DNA of 64,000 bases from Clostridium kluyveri (GCF_001902295.1 NZ_CP018335.1:2852001-2916000), one strand, 5' to 3'; positions 49,790-58,552 are shown, counted from the first letter of the stretch. Notes: generated from the sequence alone by a model not told the origin. Numbers and translations: made by a program.

Positions 49790-50726
49790 CCGAATCTCCC
49801 ATCTGTATATTCCAATTATTATAAATACTTAAATCAGTAGATTCCTCTTTAAAATCTTTAACTCCAAAATAAGAAATGGGTTCACAGTTGACAAATCCAA
49901 TTCTTTCAGCTATTTCATGTACATTATCATTCAACTGACACCACATATTGATATATTTAAAATTATTATTTTTCCCTTTTTCAATAACCCATTCTAATAT
50001 TTCTTTTGTATAACAATCATCTAATGAATTGATTTCTACTATATCAATTTCATAATTATTAAACTTCTTAGTAATTATTGATGAAATTACAGTTTGTCCT
50101 TGAACTACTACATAATTATCATATTTATTAATTGGATTATCCCTAAATCTCCATTTTAAATAATCTAAATCCTTATATATTCTTATTTTATTATTATTGT
50201 TATTAATAAGCCCAGAGTAATCTAATAAAAATTTTTTATCGTTAATGACATTAAAATTTTTATAATTGTTTAAATTGCTTATGTTTAACAAATTTAATTT
50301 CATAGTGGGAATTTCATATATGTCTTTCCAATTTAATTTATTTACAAAAATGAGATGAGAATTGCTATTAGGAAATCCAATTACTGCTTTGTAACCACTC
50401 TCCTCCATTCTTTTATATAATCCCTTAGCTAATTTAGGGAATAATCCTTTTCCTCTAAAATTTGGATGTGTCATTGTAGTCATAGATAATGCAGCCTTTT
50501 CTATATTTCCATTAATACAAATTTTACAGGGCGATACAGAATAATTTGCTATTATCTTGTTATTTTCAAGTGCAGCGTTAACCAGCATATCTTTCATAGG
50601 ATTATCTATATATCTCCACCTCAAGAATTCTTCAGGCATTTCTCTAGTAAAACAACTCCTAAATAACTTTTGAAATTCTGATATTCTTTTTAAATATTCA
50701 TTTTTATCTATAAATTTAAATTCCAC
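49779..50726 (-). CDS. GNAT-family N-acyltransferase
   Basis: 315 residues. MTTMTHPNFRGKGLFPKLAK is the acetyl-CoA P-loop (RGKG), preceded by CFTREMPEEFLRWRYIDNPM and followed by YKAVIGFPNSNSHLIFVNKL. A second acyltransferase-like half follows with YLKWRFRDNPINKYDNYVVV. The two halves resemble a duplicated GNAT. GTG 50726 behind AGGGGAATTTA is the likely start. It probably acylates an amino group freed by the neighbouring deacetylase; the acyl donor is unknown. Confidence 0.8.
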   Translation of the reverse strand: MEFKFIDKNEYLKRISEFQKLFRSCFTREMPEEFLRWRYIDNPMKDMLVNAALENNKIIANYSVSPCKICINGNIEKAALSMTTMTHPNFRGKGLFPKLAKGLYKRMEESGYKAVIGFPNSNSHLIFVNKLNWKDIYEIPTMKLNLLNISNLNNYKNFNVINDKKFLLDYSGLINNNNNKIRIYKDLDYLKWRFRDNPINKYDNYVVVQGQTVISSIITKKFNNYEIDIVEINSLDDCYTKEILEWVIEKGKNNNFKYINMWCQLNDNVHEIAERIGFVNCEPISYFGVKDFKEESTDLSIYNNWNIQMGDSDVY

Positions 50727-50740
50727 TAAATTCCCCTACC

Positions 50741-51739
50741 TTATAGATCTATAAGCTCATCTTCTTTAAAATCCCTTTTTGCCTTTTTTCCAATAACATA
50801 ACTCCAATTTCTTGGTGATATACCTGTTCCAGGCCTTTTTACGCATACATTTTCTTCAGTAAATGCTTCTTTAGATTTTATGAAAACTTTAGCCACCAAA
50901 CTTTTCCTTGCCACCACTCTATTTATTTTTTCCGAAGGGGTTTGAATTTTTATTCCATCTCCAAGGGCTCTTTCTATATTTCTCACTGCTTTGACCATAT
51001 TATTAAGTTCAAAAGGCTCCAAACTGGCCTTATGATCTGAACCATACATATTTTTATCTAATGTAAAATGTTTTTCTATAACTTTGGCACCTAAGGCTGC
51101 AGCTGCCACAGCTACCTCTATGCCTTCTGTATGATCCGAATATCCAACTGGCACTTTAAATGCATTTTCTATAGTTTGCATAGCAAGCAGATTCACTTCT
51201 TCCATTTTAGTTGGGTAATCAGTATTACAGTGAAGTACAACAATATCTTTTGTGCCATTTTCTTTTAAGATATTTAGTGAAAATTCTATATCTGATAAAT
51301 TACTCATACCTGTTGATAGTATAACTTTCTTTTTTAACTTTGCTATCTCTATCAGGTATGGAACATTATCTATTTCACTAGAAGGTATTTTAAAAATTGA
51401 CATTCCAATACTATTTAATAAATCAATGCTTTCTAAATCAAATGGGGATGATAAAAACATTATTTTTTTCATATCACAATAATTCTTTAATTCTATATAT
51501 TGTCTATAACTTAGTTCCAACTTTTCTAACATTTGCAATTGGGAAGTTTCCTCACCCAAATTATTAATTTGATAGTTAGCCTTTTTTGCATCTCTTGTTA
51601 CTAGATTAGACGCTTTAAAGGTTTGAAATTTTACTGCATCCACTCCTGCAATCACTGCTTTATCAACCATTTTTTTTGCTGTATTTAAATCCCCATTGTG
51701 GTTAACTCCAGCTTCAGCAATTATAAAAATATTACTCAT
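50741..51739 (-). CDS. legI: Nonulosonate (legionaminate) synthase
   Basis: 332 residues of the NeuB family: IIAEAGVNHNGDLNTAKKMV, VDAVKFQTFKASNLVT, IFKIPSSEIDNVPYL, ILSTGMSNLSDIEFSL, PVGYSDHTEGIEVAVAAAAL and EKHFTLDKNMYGSDHKAS form the TIM barrel. A C-terminal SAF domain carries VARKSLVAKVFIKSKEAF. It condenses the ManNAc-type sugar with phosphoenolpyruvate. ATG 51739 lies behind GGGAGGTGGAATGTC; the longer frame has no RBS. It overlaps the acyltransferase stop by 8 bp. Confidence 0.92.
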   Translation of the reverse strand: MSNIFIIAEAGVNHNGDLNTAKKMVDKAVIAGVDAVKFQTFKASNLVTRDAKKANYQINNLGEETSQLQMLEKLELSYRQYIELKNYCDMKKIMFLSSPFDLESIDLLNSIGMSIFKIPSSEIDNVPYLIEIAKLKKKVILSTGMSNLSDIEFSLNILKENGTKDIVVLHCNTDYPTKMEEVNLLAMQTIENAFKVPVGYSDHTEGIEVAVAAAALGAKVIEKHFTLDKNMYGSDHKASLEPFELNNMVKAVRNIERALGDGIKIQTPSEKINRVVARKSLVAKVFIKSKEAFTEENVCVKRPGTGISPRNWSYVIGKKAKRDFKEDELIDL

Positions 51740-52373
51740 GACATTCCACCTCCCGACCTGGATTACCATAAACCTTAATTCCATTTTTAACATTTTTAAC
51801 AATAACAGAACCCGCCCCTATAAGTACATTCTTTCCCACATTAACATTTTGAATAATTGTAGCATTAGTTCCCACATGTGTTCCTTGTCCAATTGAAACT
51901 CCTCCACTTAATGCTGCTCCAGGTGCTAAATGAACAAATTCATTCATTTTACAATCATGTTCCACTATGCTTCCTGAATTTATAATGCACTGCTTTTTTA
52001 TTAAGGCATTAGCATTGACAATTGCTCCTTTTCCTATAAATACCCCCTCTTCAATCTTTGCACTACAGGATACTACAGCTGTTTTATCAATTATGGTGGG
52101 AAAATTATATCCTATGCTTTTTAATAAATTATAAACTTTTATTCTAATTTTAGGATATCCAATGGAGCCAATTCCAATAAATGCATTTTTTACGCCAGAT
52201 TTATACAGTGAATGAAGGTCTTCATCGCACCACACTTTATCTATATTTAATCCACTATCCTTCTTATATTTTTTATCGACAATTCCCATAATCTGAAAAT
52301 TGTTTAATCCATTTATAGAATCAATAATACTTCTACAGTGGCCCCCTGCGCCAATTAATATTATTTTTTCCAT
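51732..52373 (-). CDS. legH: NeuD/PglD-type sugar N-acetyltransferase (LegH candidate)
   Basis: 213 residues: an N-terminal Rossmann-like substrate-binding part (IILIGAGGHCRSIIDSINGL) then left-handed beta-helix hexapeptides (GVFIGKGAIVNANALI, SGGVSIGQGTHVGTNATII, IGAGSVIVKNV). The catalytic His is in SIVEHDCKMN. It belongs with PglD/LegH enzymes that acetylate the 4-amino group of the UDP or GDP sugar. RBS CGGGAGGAAAGTTT precedes ATG 52373. Confidence 0.85.
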   Translation of the reverse strand: MEKIILIGAGGHCRSIIDSINGLNNFQIMGIVDKKYKKDSGLNIDKVWCDEDLHSLYKSGVKNAFIGIGSIGYPKIRIKVYNLLKSIGYNFPTIIDKTAVVSCSAKIEEGVFIGKGAIVNANALIKKQCIINSGSIVEHDCKMNEFVHLAPGAALSGGVSIGQGTHVGTNATIIQNVNVGKNVLIGAGSVIVKNVKNGIKVYGNPGREVECHE

Positions 52374-52433
52374 AAACTTTCCTCCCGATTATTGCTTAAT
52401 TTAACAATATAATAAAAAACTTCTCTAATCTAA

Positions 52434-53420
52434 TTAAATATTATATATATCCGTTTTATATTTTTCTAAATTCTTCTCTACCTTAAACCAATCAACGGTT
52501 TCTTTTATACCTTCTTCAAAGGTGAATTTTGGAGTCCATCCTGTTAACCTTTTAACCTTTTCATTTGATCCTAACAATCTATTCACCTCACTTTTTTCAG
52601 GCCTAATTCTTTCTGTCTCACATACAATTTTGACTTTCGGATTTAACTGTTTTATAAGTTCTGCTGCAAGATTCTTTATAGATATTTCTTTTTGGGAGGC
52701 TATATTTATTACCTCTCCTACTGTTTTATCACTTTTAGCAATTTCAACAAAACCATCTACAGTATCTTTTACATAATTAAAATCTCTTGTTGGACTTAGT
52801 GAGCCCAATCTTATTTCCCCTTTTTGTGACAACAATTGAGTTATTATTGTGGGTATTATAGCTCTTGCTGATTGTCTGGGGCCATAGGTATTAAAAGGTC
52901 TTACTATTGTTATAGGTAAAGAAAAGCTTCTATAGAAAGATTCTGCTAATTTATCTGCTGCTATCTTAGTAGCTGAATATGGTGATTGTGCCTGGTAGGG
53001 ATGTTCTTCGGTTATTGGCACAAATTTAGCACCGCCATAAACCTCTGAAGTAGAGGTTATGATAACTCTCTTTGTTTTTAATTCTTTAGCTGCTTGCAGC
53101 ACATTTAATGTGCCTTTTATATTGGTATCCACATATGAATCCGGTGAATAATAACTAAAGGGAATTGCTATTAGTGCTGCGAGATGATAAACCTCATCTA
53201 TATTTTTCACAGCTTCTCTTACTCCATTTGGATCTCTTATATCACCACTAAATATTTCTATTTCCTTTAGCATATGTTTTGGTAATGTATCTAACCATCC
53301 CCATGAATTGAATGAATTATAATATACAAAAGCCTTAACACTATATCCTGAATTTAAAAGTTTTTCCACCAGGTGGCTGCCTATAAATCCATCTGCTCCT
53401 GTTACCAGAACCTTATTCAT
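52434..53420 (-). CDS. legB: NAD-dependent sugar-nucleotide 4,6-dehydratase (LegB-type)
   Basis: 328 residues of the extended SDR family: VLVTGADGFIGSHLVEKLL (NAD loop), EVYHLAALIAIPFSYY, ITSTSEVYGGAKFVPI, SPYSATKIAADKLAESFYRS (catalytic YxxxK) and TIVRPFNTYGPRQSARAIIP. It starts the pathway by making the 4-keto-6-deoxy intermediate. The TSEVYG motif is typical of dehydratases. RBS ATAGGAGGCAATTA precedes ATG 53420. Confidence 0.9.
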   Translation of the reverse strand: MNKVLVTGADGFIGSHLVEKLLNSGYSVKAFVYYNSFNSWGWLDTLPKHMLKEIEIFSGDIRDPNGVREAVKNIDEVYHLAALIAIPFSYYSPDSYVDTNIKGTLNVLQAAKELKTKRVIITSTSEVYGGAKFVPITEEHPYQAQSPYSATKIAADKLAESFYRSFSLPITIVRPFNTYGPRQSARAIIPTIITQLLSQKGEIRLGSLSPTRDFNYVKDTVDGFVEIAKSDKTVGEVINIASQKEISIKNLAAELIKQLNPKVKIVCETERIRPEKSEVNRLLGSNEKVKRLTGWTPKFTFEEGIKETVDWFKVEKNLEKYKTDIYNI

Positions 53421-53450
53421 TAATTGCCTCCTATATTATTACTTGATATG

Positions 53451-53708
53451 TTATTCTAAGTGTATACTGCAATTTACATCACTTAAAGCACCACATTCAT
53501 TATTAAAAACTTTTAATCTATAATAATATCTTTTATTGTAAATTAAGCAGCAAAACTCTCCATTACAATTTGTAAGTGTATATCCACAAAACTTTCTATA
53601 ATCTGTATGTGGAAGGAATGCTTCCAATAACACTATTGCATCTTTAACTGGATTTCCATTTCTATAACATACTTTTCCTTTTACCAATACCCTATTACAA
53701 CTTTTCAT
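53451..53708 (-). CDS. Small carboxypeptidase-regulatory-like beta protein (paralogue 1)
   Basis: 85 residues. RVLVKGKVCYRNGNPVKDAI, then RKFCGYTLTNCNGEFCCLI, follows the pattern V-K-G-x-V...N/P...A-x-V...G-Y-T-x-T-x-x-G-E-F of transthyretin-like CarboxypepD_reg sandwiches. Eight Cys are present, more than in its paralogues. ATG 53708 follows GGAAGGAATGCTGAA and is preferred over 53750. It is between the paralogue genes and legB in one operon, and no signal peptide is seen. Confidence 0.72.
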   Translation of the reverse strand: MKSCNRVLVKGKVCYRNGNPVKDAIVLLEAFLPHTDYRKFCGYTLTNCNGEFCCLIYNKRYYYRLKVFNNECGALSDVNCSIHLE

Positions 53709-53725
53709 TTCAGCATTCCTTCCAT

Positions 53726-54058
53726 TTAATTTGTTGTTTCTTCTAAACATAAGGGTTCAATTATTGGTTCATATATATACAACTCATAGTTAACATTATG
53801 AATTTTTTCAATATTTATGGCATATGCTCCAGAAATATTGGTAATTGCATATCCAATTTCTGTTTCTTTAGGGGGTCTATAATTGTAATTTATACTTTTA
53901 ATGCCAATAACTGCTCCCTCTACTGGATTATAATTTGAATCCAAGACTTTTCCCTCTATTAATATATCCTCACTTTTTCCTATTACAATTCTTTTATTTA
54001 ATATTTCATATAAACGTAGTTCCTGTGGAGTTATAATAATTTCCGCATATGATTTCAA
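53726..54058 (-). CDS. Small carboxypeptidase-regulatory-like beta protein (paralogue 2)
   Basis: 110 residues: an N-terminal 28-residue segment (YAEIIITPQELRLYEILNKR), then the shared domain ILIEGKVLDSNYNPVEGAVI and TEIGYAITNISGAYAINIEK. Tyr content is high. TTG 54058 with GGGAGGGTGAAATT upstream is the likely start, as no ATG lies near. The role is presumably structural, as for its neighbours. Confidence 0.72.
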   Translation of the reverse strand: MKSYAEIIITPQELRLYEILNKRIVIGKSEDILIEGKVLDSNYNPVEGAVIGIKSINYNYRPPKETEIGYAITNISGAYAINIEKIHNVNYELYIYEPIIEPLCLEETTN

Positions 54059-54084
54059 AATTTCACCCTCCCATTCACTACTTA

Positions 54085-54423
54085 CTACATATTTAAAGGA
54101 GAATATATATTCATTTCATAAAATATATCCGGTAAAACTTCCAGACAAAATAAATATTCTCCTCTATTATTAGTGTATGCATAACCTATTATTTTTTTAA
54201 CATTGCTGTCACAATTGACTTGAATTACTTCTATTGCAGCGCCAATACTTGGTATTTTATTTGAATTATATACGGTACCTTTAACAATAACTCTTTTATG
54301 ACATTTTAAAATTACATTCAAATTATATTTACTGCAGTGGTTTAAATTATTAGTATTTATTAGTATAGATCTTTTTCCACATAACTCTATAGTGTTTTTA
54401 CTATTAGCCATTATTTTTTTCAT
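54085..54423 (-). CDS. Small carboxypeptidase-regulatory-like beta protein (paralogue 3)
   Basis: 112 residues. The same domain reads RVIVKGTVYNSNKIPSIGAA, VIQVNCDSNVKKIIGYAYTN and NRGEYLFCLEV. The first 40 residues carry ELCGKRSILINTNNLNHCSK. Start at ATG 54423 or the in-frame ATG 54411; both overlap the end of the upstream 56-residue gene by up to 20 bp, implying coupled translation. Confidence 0.72.
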   Translation of the reverse strand: MKKIMANSKNTIELCGKRSILINTNNLNHCSKYNLNVILKCHKRVIVKGTVYNSNKIPSIGAAIEVIQVNCDSNVKKIIGYAYTNNRGEYLFCLEVLPDIFYEMNIYSPLNM

Positions 54424-54574
54424 CTATATCTTCTGTAAATATAGTCACTGTTGTATCCTTACCTGCATCCGTATCCTCCGATGATATTATTGAGCCTTCT
54501 TTTTCCTTACCATTAATCACCATCTTGCTTATTTTTACTTGTTTGTAAACTTTCCCATTTATGATTTTCTCCAT
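54404..54574 (-). CDS. 56-residue acidic hypothetical protein
   Basis: A short frame (MEKIINGKVYKQVKISKMVI start, KNNG end) with an excellent RBS GGAGGGGTATA before ATG 54574. The second half is Asp/Glu/Thr-rich. It is not recognised. The operon position between the Maf-type gene and the paralogue set, plus the overlap with the next gene, supports it as real. Confidence 0.65.
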   Translation of the reverse strand: MEKIINGKVYKQVKISKMVINGKEKEGSIISSEDTDAGKDTTVTIFTEDIDEKNNG

Positions 54575-54624
54575 TATACCCCTCCATTAACATATATTGT
54601 TACAAATTAACTATTAGAAATGTC

Positions 54625-56343
54625 TTAATAAAACTCCTCCAGTGTCTCTAATATTAAAGACTCAACTTCTTTTAAAAAATCTCTCATTTTATGAAAATAA
54701 GCTAAAAAACATTTACTTTGATATCTCAAGTCTGAAGTCAAAGAATCATAATCTTTAGCATACATATTAAAAGTTTCTTCTTTTATATCAAATAAAAACT
54801 TATTAAAATATCCCCCTAAATAAAGTCTTCCTGGTGATGATTCAAACCCATTTACTATTCCCATAACATATATGAACTTTTTAAGTTCTTCATCATCTTC
54901 ATCCATATCCATTAAAGATTTATCAAATTCACTGGACAGTAAATCTTTACATAACTCTGCTCCCTCTTCTGCCGCAGTTGTACATCTTTTTACATAATTC
55001 AATATATCATAAGTTATACCTTCTGCATCTATTTCAATTGTTCTATCTATAATGCAATTTTTTTTTCTACTATCCGTATTATATATTTTAAATACTTCAC
55101 ATAATTCCCTGTGAGGTGCACCTTTAATTTCAGCCCCGTAAGATACATTGATAAATTCTACATTGTTGACTTCACTATGAAATTTTATATACTCTTCTAT
55201 TTTTGCTCTAAAGTGATTAAGTGTTACATTGGTCTTTATTTTGTCACCAAATACATCCTTTACAGTTAAATCGGTATTATAGTTATTTTTTTTATCACTA
55301 TCAAAAACAGCTGACTCCGAATGATGTTTTCCATAGGTAAAAGCAAAATCTTGTCCTGCCAATATCAAGGGTGAACATCCCATAATGTTTGCAATATCTA
55401 CACAGGTATGAGCTACCGAACCTCCTAAATACACTCCTTTAAGTCCACATAGCTTGGGTATTGTCTTTGACAATAATGTTGACAAATATATTTTTTCACC
55501 TTTATAATCTCTTATTAAATATCTATTACTGTATTCATAAAATACTAGTGGTATATCTTCCTCTAAACAGTCCTTCATCATATCATAATTGTCATTTACA
55601 GGATCTATTGATACCACCATATCCGGTCTTATCCCATTTTTAAGCATTGCCCTAAGTGTTCTATTTCCTGCTATTATAAAATATTCATCTAATTTACTTT
55701 TATATTTCACCATATCTGCTAAATTTTTATCCAAAGAGGGTCCTGCAGATACTATTATTGCTGGAATGCCTCTATTTATATTTTCACATGAATTAACCGG
55801 CGTTGCACTTTTTAATGATTTTAGATTACCTATTAAATTTTTAATAAATATTTGACTAAATCTATTTGCAATACTTATAGAAGAACATGCCGTATAATAA
55901 ACACAATCCAAATTTTCCATAAATGTTTCATATTCTTCTCTATATACACGGGAATAATTTCCAAAGGTATGAACATATAGATTATTAAAGTTTGTATTAT
56001 TTATCACGCTGTACAATTTGGATCTCACAGAATTTTCATCATAAAAAACTAATCTTACATTATCATTATCTATATTATTGTGGCCTTCATTAAAAATTTC
56101 CTTATTTGGTTCAAAAATTAATATTCTGTTTTTTTCACACAATACATTATATAAAGCATTTAAATATTCACATGTATCAATGCCAAAAATAATAATTAAC
56201 GAATCAAACTTAATATCATCTATAGTTTTCAATAAATCATTAATATCTTTTTTATAATTATTTTTATTTGCTAAATAATAATATTCTTTTCCCTTTTTTA
56301 CATAATAAACATGATAACCATCCAACGTTTCAATCTTTTGCAT
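54625..56343 (-). CDS. Maf/DUF115-type nonulosonate protein glycosyltransferase
   Basis: 572 residues. The DUF115 (MptE-like) core shows PAIIVSAGPSLDKNLADMVK, IIAGNRTLRAMLKNGIRPDM, VVSIDPVNDNYDMMKDC, YLGGSVAHTCVDIANIMGCS and LILAGQDFAFTYG. Maf proteins transfer CMP-activated pseudaminic or legionaminic acid to Ser/Thr of flagellin. Here no flagellin lies nearby, so another acceptor is likely. RBS AGGGAGATAAT precedes ATG 56343. It is upstream of, and on the same strand as, the CMP-legionaminate genes that would supply its donor. Confidence 0.85.
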   Translation of the reverse strand: MQKIETLDGYHVYYVKKGKEYYYLANKNNYKKDINDLLKTIDDIKFDSLIIIFGIDTCEYLNALYNVLCEKNRILIFEPNKEIFNEGHNNIDNDNVRLVFYDENSVRSKLYSVINNTNFNNLYVHTFGNYSRVYREEYETFMENLDCVYYTACSSISIANRFSQIFIKNLIGNLKSLKSATPVNSCENINRGIPAIIVSAGPSLDKNLADMVKYKSKLDEYFIIAGNRTLRAMLKNGIRPDMVVSIDPVNDNYDMMKDCLEEDIPLVFYEYSNRYLIRDYKGEKIYLSTLLSKTIPKLCGLKGVYLGGSVAHTCVDIANIMGCSPLILAGQDFAFTYGKHHSESAVFDSDKKNNYNTDLTVKDVFGDKIKTNVTLNHFRAKIEEYIKFHSEVNNVEFINVSYGAEIKGAPHRELCEVFKIYNTDSRKKNCIIDRTIEIDAEGITYDILNYVKRCTTAAEEGAELCKDLLSSEFDKSLMDMDEDDEELKKFIYVMGIVNGFESSPGRLYLGGYFNKFLFDIKEETFNMYAKDYDSLTSDLRYQSKCFLAYFHKMRDFLKEVESLILETLEEFY

Positions 56344-56442
56344 ATTATCTCCCTATATTATCTCTTTAGAATATTTTTTCCTTTAATTTTATAATATTAA
56401 AAACTGTATTGTTTGTTACTGATACCTTAATATAATAGAAAA

Positions 56443-56481
56443 GCTGTCCCAAAATAAACTTTAAAGTTATTCTGGGACAGC
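56443..56481 (-). terminator. Intrinsic terminator upstream of the Maf gene
   Basis: GCTGTCCCA and TGGGACAGC form a perfect 9-bp stem extended by near-complementary AAATAAACTTTAAAGTTATT. On the minus strand it is followed by TTTTCT. It separates the 56534-57204 genes from the Maf transcription unit. Confidence 0.8.
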
Positions 56482-56533
56482 CGTATTTTAAATTATATTG
56501 TATAATTTGATAATGTTACTAAAGATCTAATTA

Positions 56534-56821
56534 TTAAACTCCAAAGAACTTAATTACTAGGGCAACATTAGCCTTACAAGTTACGCCATATCTGCCCACT
56601 GCATCTGTAAAAGTAGTGTGTTGTGCTTCTTCAGTTGTTGGAGCAGTACTCTCCCAAACTTGGACAGCACCACTTTGCATAGCAGCTCCAGTAGGACTTA
56701 AGGCCGTTCCTCTTAATAAAAACATGCCCCAGGTACTTGTGCTGATATCTTTAGTATATGATGTTCCTGAATCTGCAAGAGATGCCGCAACGGTAACTGC
56801 TTTTGGTCTATAATTAGCCAT
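56534..56821 (-). CDS. Small Thr/Ala-rich beta protein (divergent paralogue 5)
   Basis: 95 residues. FLLRGTALSPTGAAMQSGAV, VQVWESTAP and FTDAVGRYGVTCKANVALVI retain the layout of the neighbouring beta-sandwich family. The N-terminal half is rich in Ser and Thr (TVAASLADSGTSYTKDISTS), a plausible O-glycosylation region. RBS AAGGGGAGAATGCT precedes ATG 56821. No signal peptide. Confidence 0.68.
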   Translation of the reverse strand: MANYRPKAVTVAASLADSGTSYTKDISTSTWGMFLLRGTALSPTGAAMQSGAVQVWESTAPTTEEAQHTTFTDAVGRYGVTCKANVALVIKFFGV

Positions 56822-56904
56822 AGCATTCTCCCCTTTAATCTACATTTTGAGTATTATTTACTCCATTATATAATATATATAACCTGTGAAATTAGTTACA
56901 GTTC

Positions 56905-57204
56905 TTATGCTGGAGAATATGCAGTTAATTCATAGGCATAACCTTTTTTCCATAAAAGTGGTACACCATAGGAACCATCCTCTAATGTAAAAGTTACTCC
57001 TATGTTTTTTTTAACTTGTGGTGTTACATTACTGTCGATTTGGATTATATCAATAGCTGCATGCGGCAGTGGCCTTCTCTGTGGACTATAAACCACACCC
57101 TTTAAAAGTACATATTCTTCACTTGGTAAAGTAGCATTTTTGCATATTATTTTTTCTGTAGTTAACTCTTTTCTGGATATTATTTTTTTCACTACAGCAC
57201 ACAT
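56905..57204 (-). CDS. Small carboxypeptidase-regulatory-like beta protein (paralogue 4)
   Basis: 99 residues. YVLLKGVVYSPQRRPLPHAA, IDIIQIDSNVTPQVKKNIGV and TFTLEDGSYGVPLLWKKGYA match paralogues 1-3. The N-terminal part is basic and hydrophobic. RBS GAGGGGAATTTT precedes ATG 57204. It is 83 bp upstream of the divergent paralogue and probably forms a short operon with it. Confidence 0.72.
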   Translation of the reverse strand: MCAVVKKIISRKELTTEKIICKNATLPSEEYVLLKGVVYSPQRRPLPHAAIDIIQIDSNVTPQVKKNIGVTFTLEDGSYGVPLLWKKGYAYELTAYSPA

Positions 57205-57294
57205 AAAATTCCCCTCTTCTACATTTAAGCTATTTGTATTTAATATATCCTATGTGTTCTTGTTAAGATTGGGCTTCAAGTATTTAGTTTATTT

Positions 57295-58470
57295 TCATTC
57301 ATATATATAATTACGAGTCAGTGGCCAATTATTATTTACACCTTTAGTAAATAGGAACTGATGAATATCGATGTTGCCACAATGAAACGATGCCGCACAG
57401 GAATTTAAATAAAGGCGCCACATGCGAATAAAAGTTTCATCTTTTATCTTCCTGATATCTGGAAGAGCCTCCTCGAAATTTCGAGCCCAATGTTCTAAAG
57501 TTTTAGTATAATGTTCACGCAAACTCTCAAAATCCATAAGATAAAACTTATTCATAACTATTATGGAAACAAGCTCTTGAACTGCAGGTATGTATCCACC
57601 TGGAAATATGTACTTATTAATCCAAGTATTTGTTCCCGCTCCATCATAACCGGTAATACAATGCAGGAGAGAAACACCACCATCATTCAGAAGTGATTTA
57701 ACAGCAGAAAAGTACTCTGCAAGGTTTTCTTTACCCACGTGTTCAATCATTCCCACACTCACTACTCTGTCAAAAGTCCTATTCCTCAATTCCCTAAAGT
57801 CAATGAGCTGGACCTCTACCAGGTTCTGTAATTCCTCTTCTTTAATTCTTTCCAAAACCCGGGAGTATTGCTCTTTACTAAGTGTAATTCCCAAGGCTTT
57901 AACCTGATAGGTTTTAGCAGCTGTAAGAATAAGTTCTCCCCACCCGCAGCCGATGTCCAGCAGCGTTTGACCAGGGTGCAAATTGAGTTTACGTAAAATA
58001 TGATCCACTTTGTTCTTTTGAGCCTGAAACAAGCTGTCTTCCGGCGATTCAAAATATGCACAAGAATAAGTCATACTATCATCCAACCATAAACGATAAA
58101 AATCATTACCTATATCATAATGAAACTGGACATCATCCTGGCTTTTACGAATGGTATTGGATAGTATTTTTGCCAATTTAACATAAGGTTTTTTGTCATG
58201 GAGAAAGCTGCTATAATTATTATAGATGGATTCAATAACTTTTTGTACACTTCCCTCAATGTCAATTTTGTTATGCATATAACCTTCGCCAAATGCAAGA
58301 GACGGATCACTTATGATCTCTGATTTTGCAATGATGTCATTAAAATAAATCTTGAAATAAGCTTCTCCATCACCATATTTTTTTACCTCTCCATCCCAAT
58401 ACTTTACTTCACATGGGTCAGCAAACATATTCTTCATGACATTATGATAGAACGCTTTATCAATACTCAT
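57295..58470 (-). CDS. cfa: Cyclopropane-fatty-acyl-phospholipid synthase
   Basis: 391 residues. The SAM site is TLLDIGCGWGELILTAAKTY; substrate-side blocks are VQFHYDIGNDFYRLWLDDSM, TYSCAYFESPEDSLFQAQKN, FDRVVSVGMIEHVGKENLAE and YIFPGGYIPAVQELV. The C-terminal HCGNIDIHQFLF is usual. It modifies membrane lipids for acid or solvent stress. It follows a MerR gene on the same strand by 82 bp, an arrangement suggesting joint regulation. RBS TAGGAGGGTATTATAA. Confidence 0.94.
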   Translation of the reverse strand: MSIDKAFYHNVMKNMFADPCEVKYWDGEVKKYGDGEAYFKIYFNDIIAKSEIISDPSLAFGEGYMHNKIDIEGSVQKVIESIYNNYSSFLHDKKPYVKLAKILSNTIRKSQDDVQFHYDIGNDFYRLWLDDSMTYSCAYFESPEDSLFQAQKNKVDHILRKLNLHPGQTLLDIGCGWGELILTAAKTYQVKALGITLSKEQYSRVLERIKEEELQNLVEVQLIDFRELRNRTFDRVVSVGMIEHVGKENLAEYFSAVKSLLNDGGVSLLHCITGYDGAGTNTWINKYIFPGGYIPAVQELVSIIVMNKFYLMDFESLREHYTKTLEHWARNFEEALPDIRKIKDETFIRMWRLYLNSCAASFHCGNIDIHQFLFTKGVNNNWPLTRNYIYE

Positions 58471-58552
58471 TTATAATACCCTCCTATTATCACTGGAATC
58501 TTTATTTTTCCAGCATTAAATTATCTACTTTCAATGAGTGACTAATGCTTTC

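Noticed and set aside
54625..56343. Reading the Maf-type protein as a true flagellin glycosyltransferase
   Set aside because: No flagellin, flagellar or chaperone gene is present in the window, so the acceptor cannot be claimed.
54625..56343. Annotation as 6-hydroxymethylpterin pyrophosphokinase from its MptE-like domain
   Set aside because: Its length, the surrounding nonulosonate genes and the flanking regions fit Maf rather than a folate-type enzyme.
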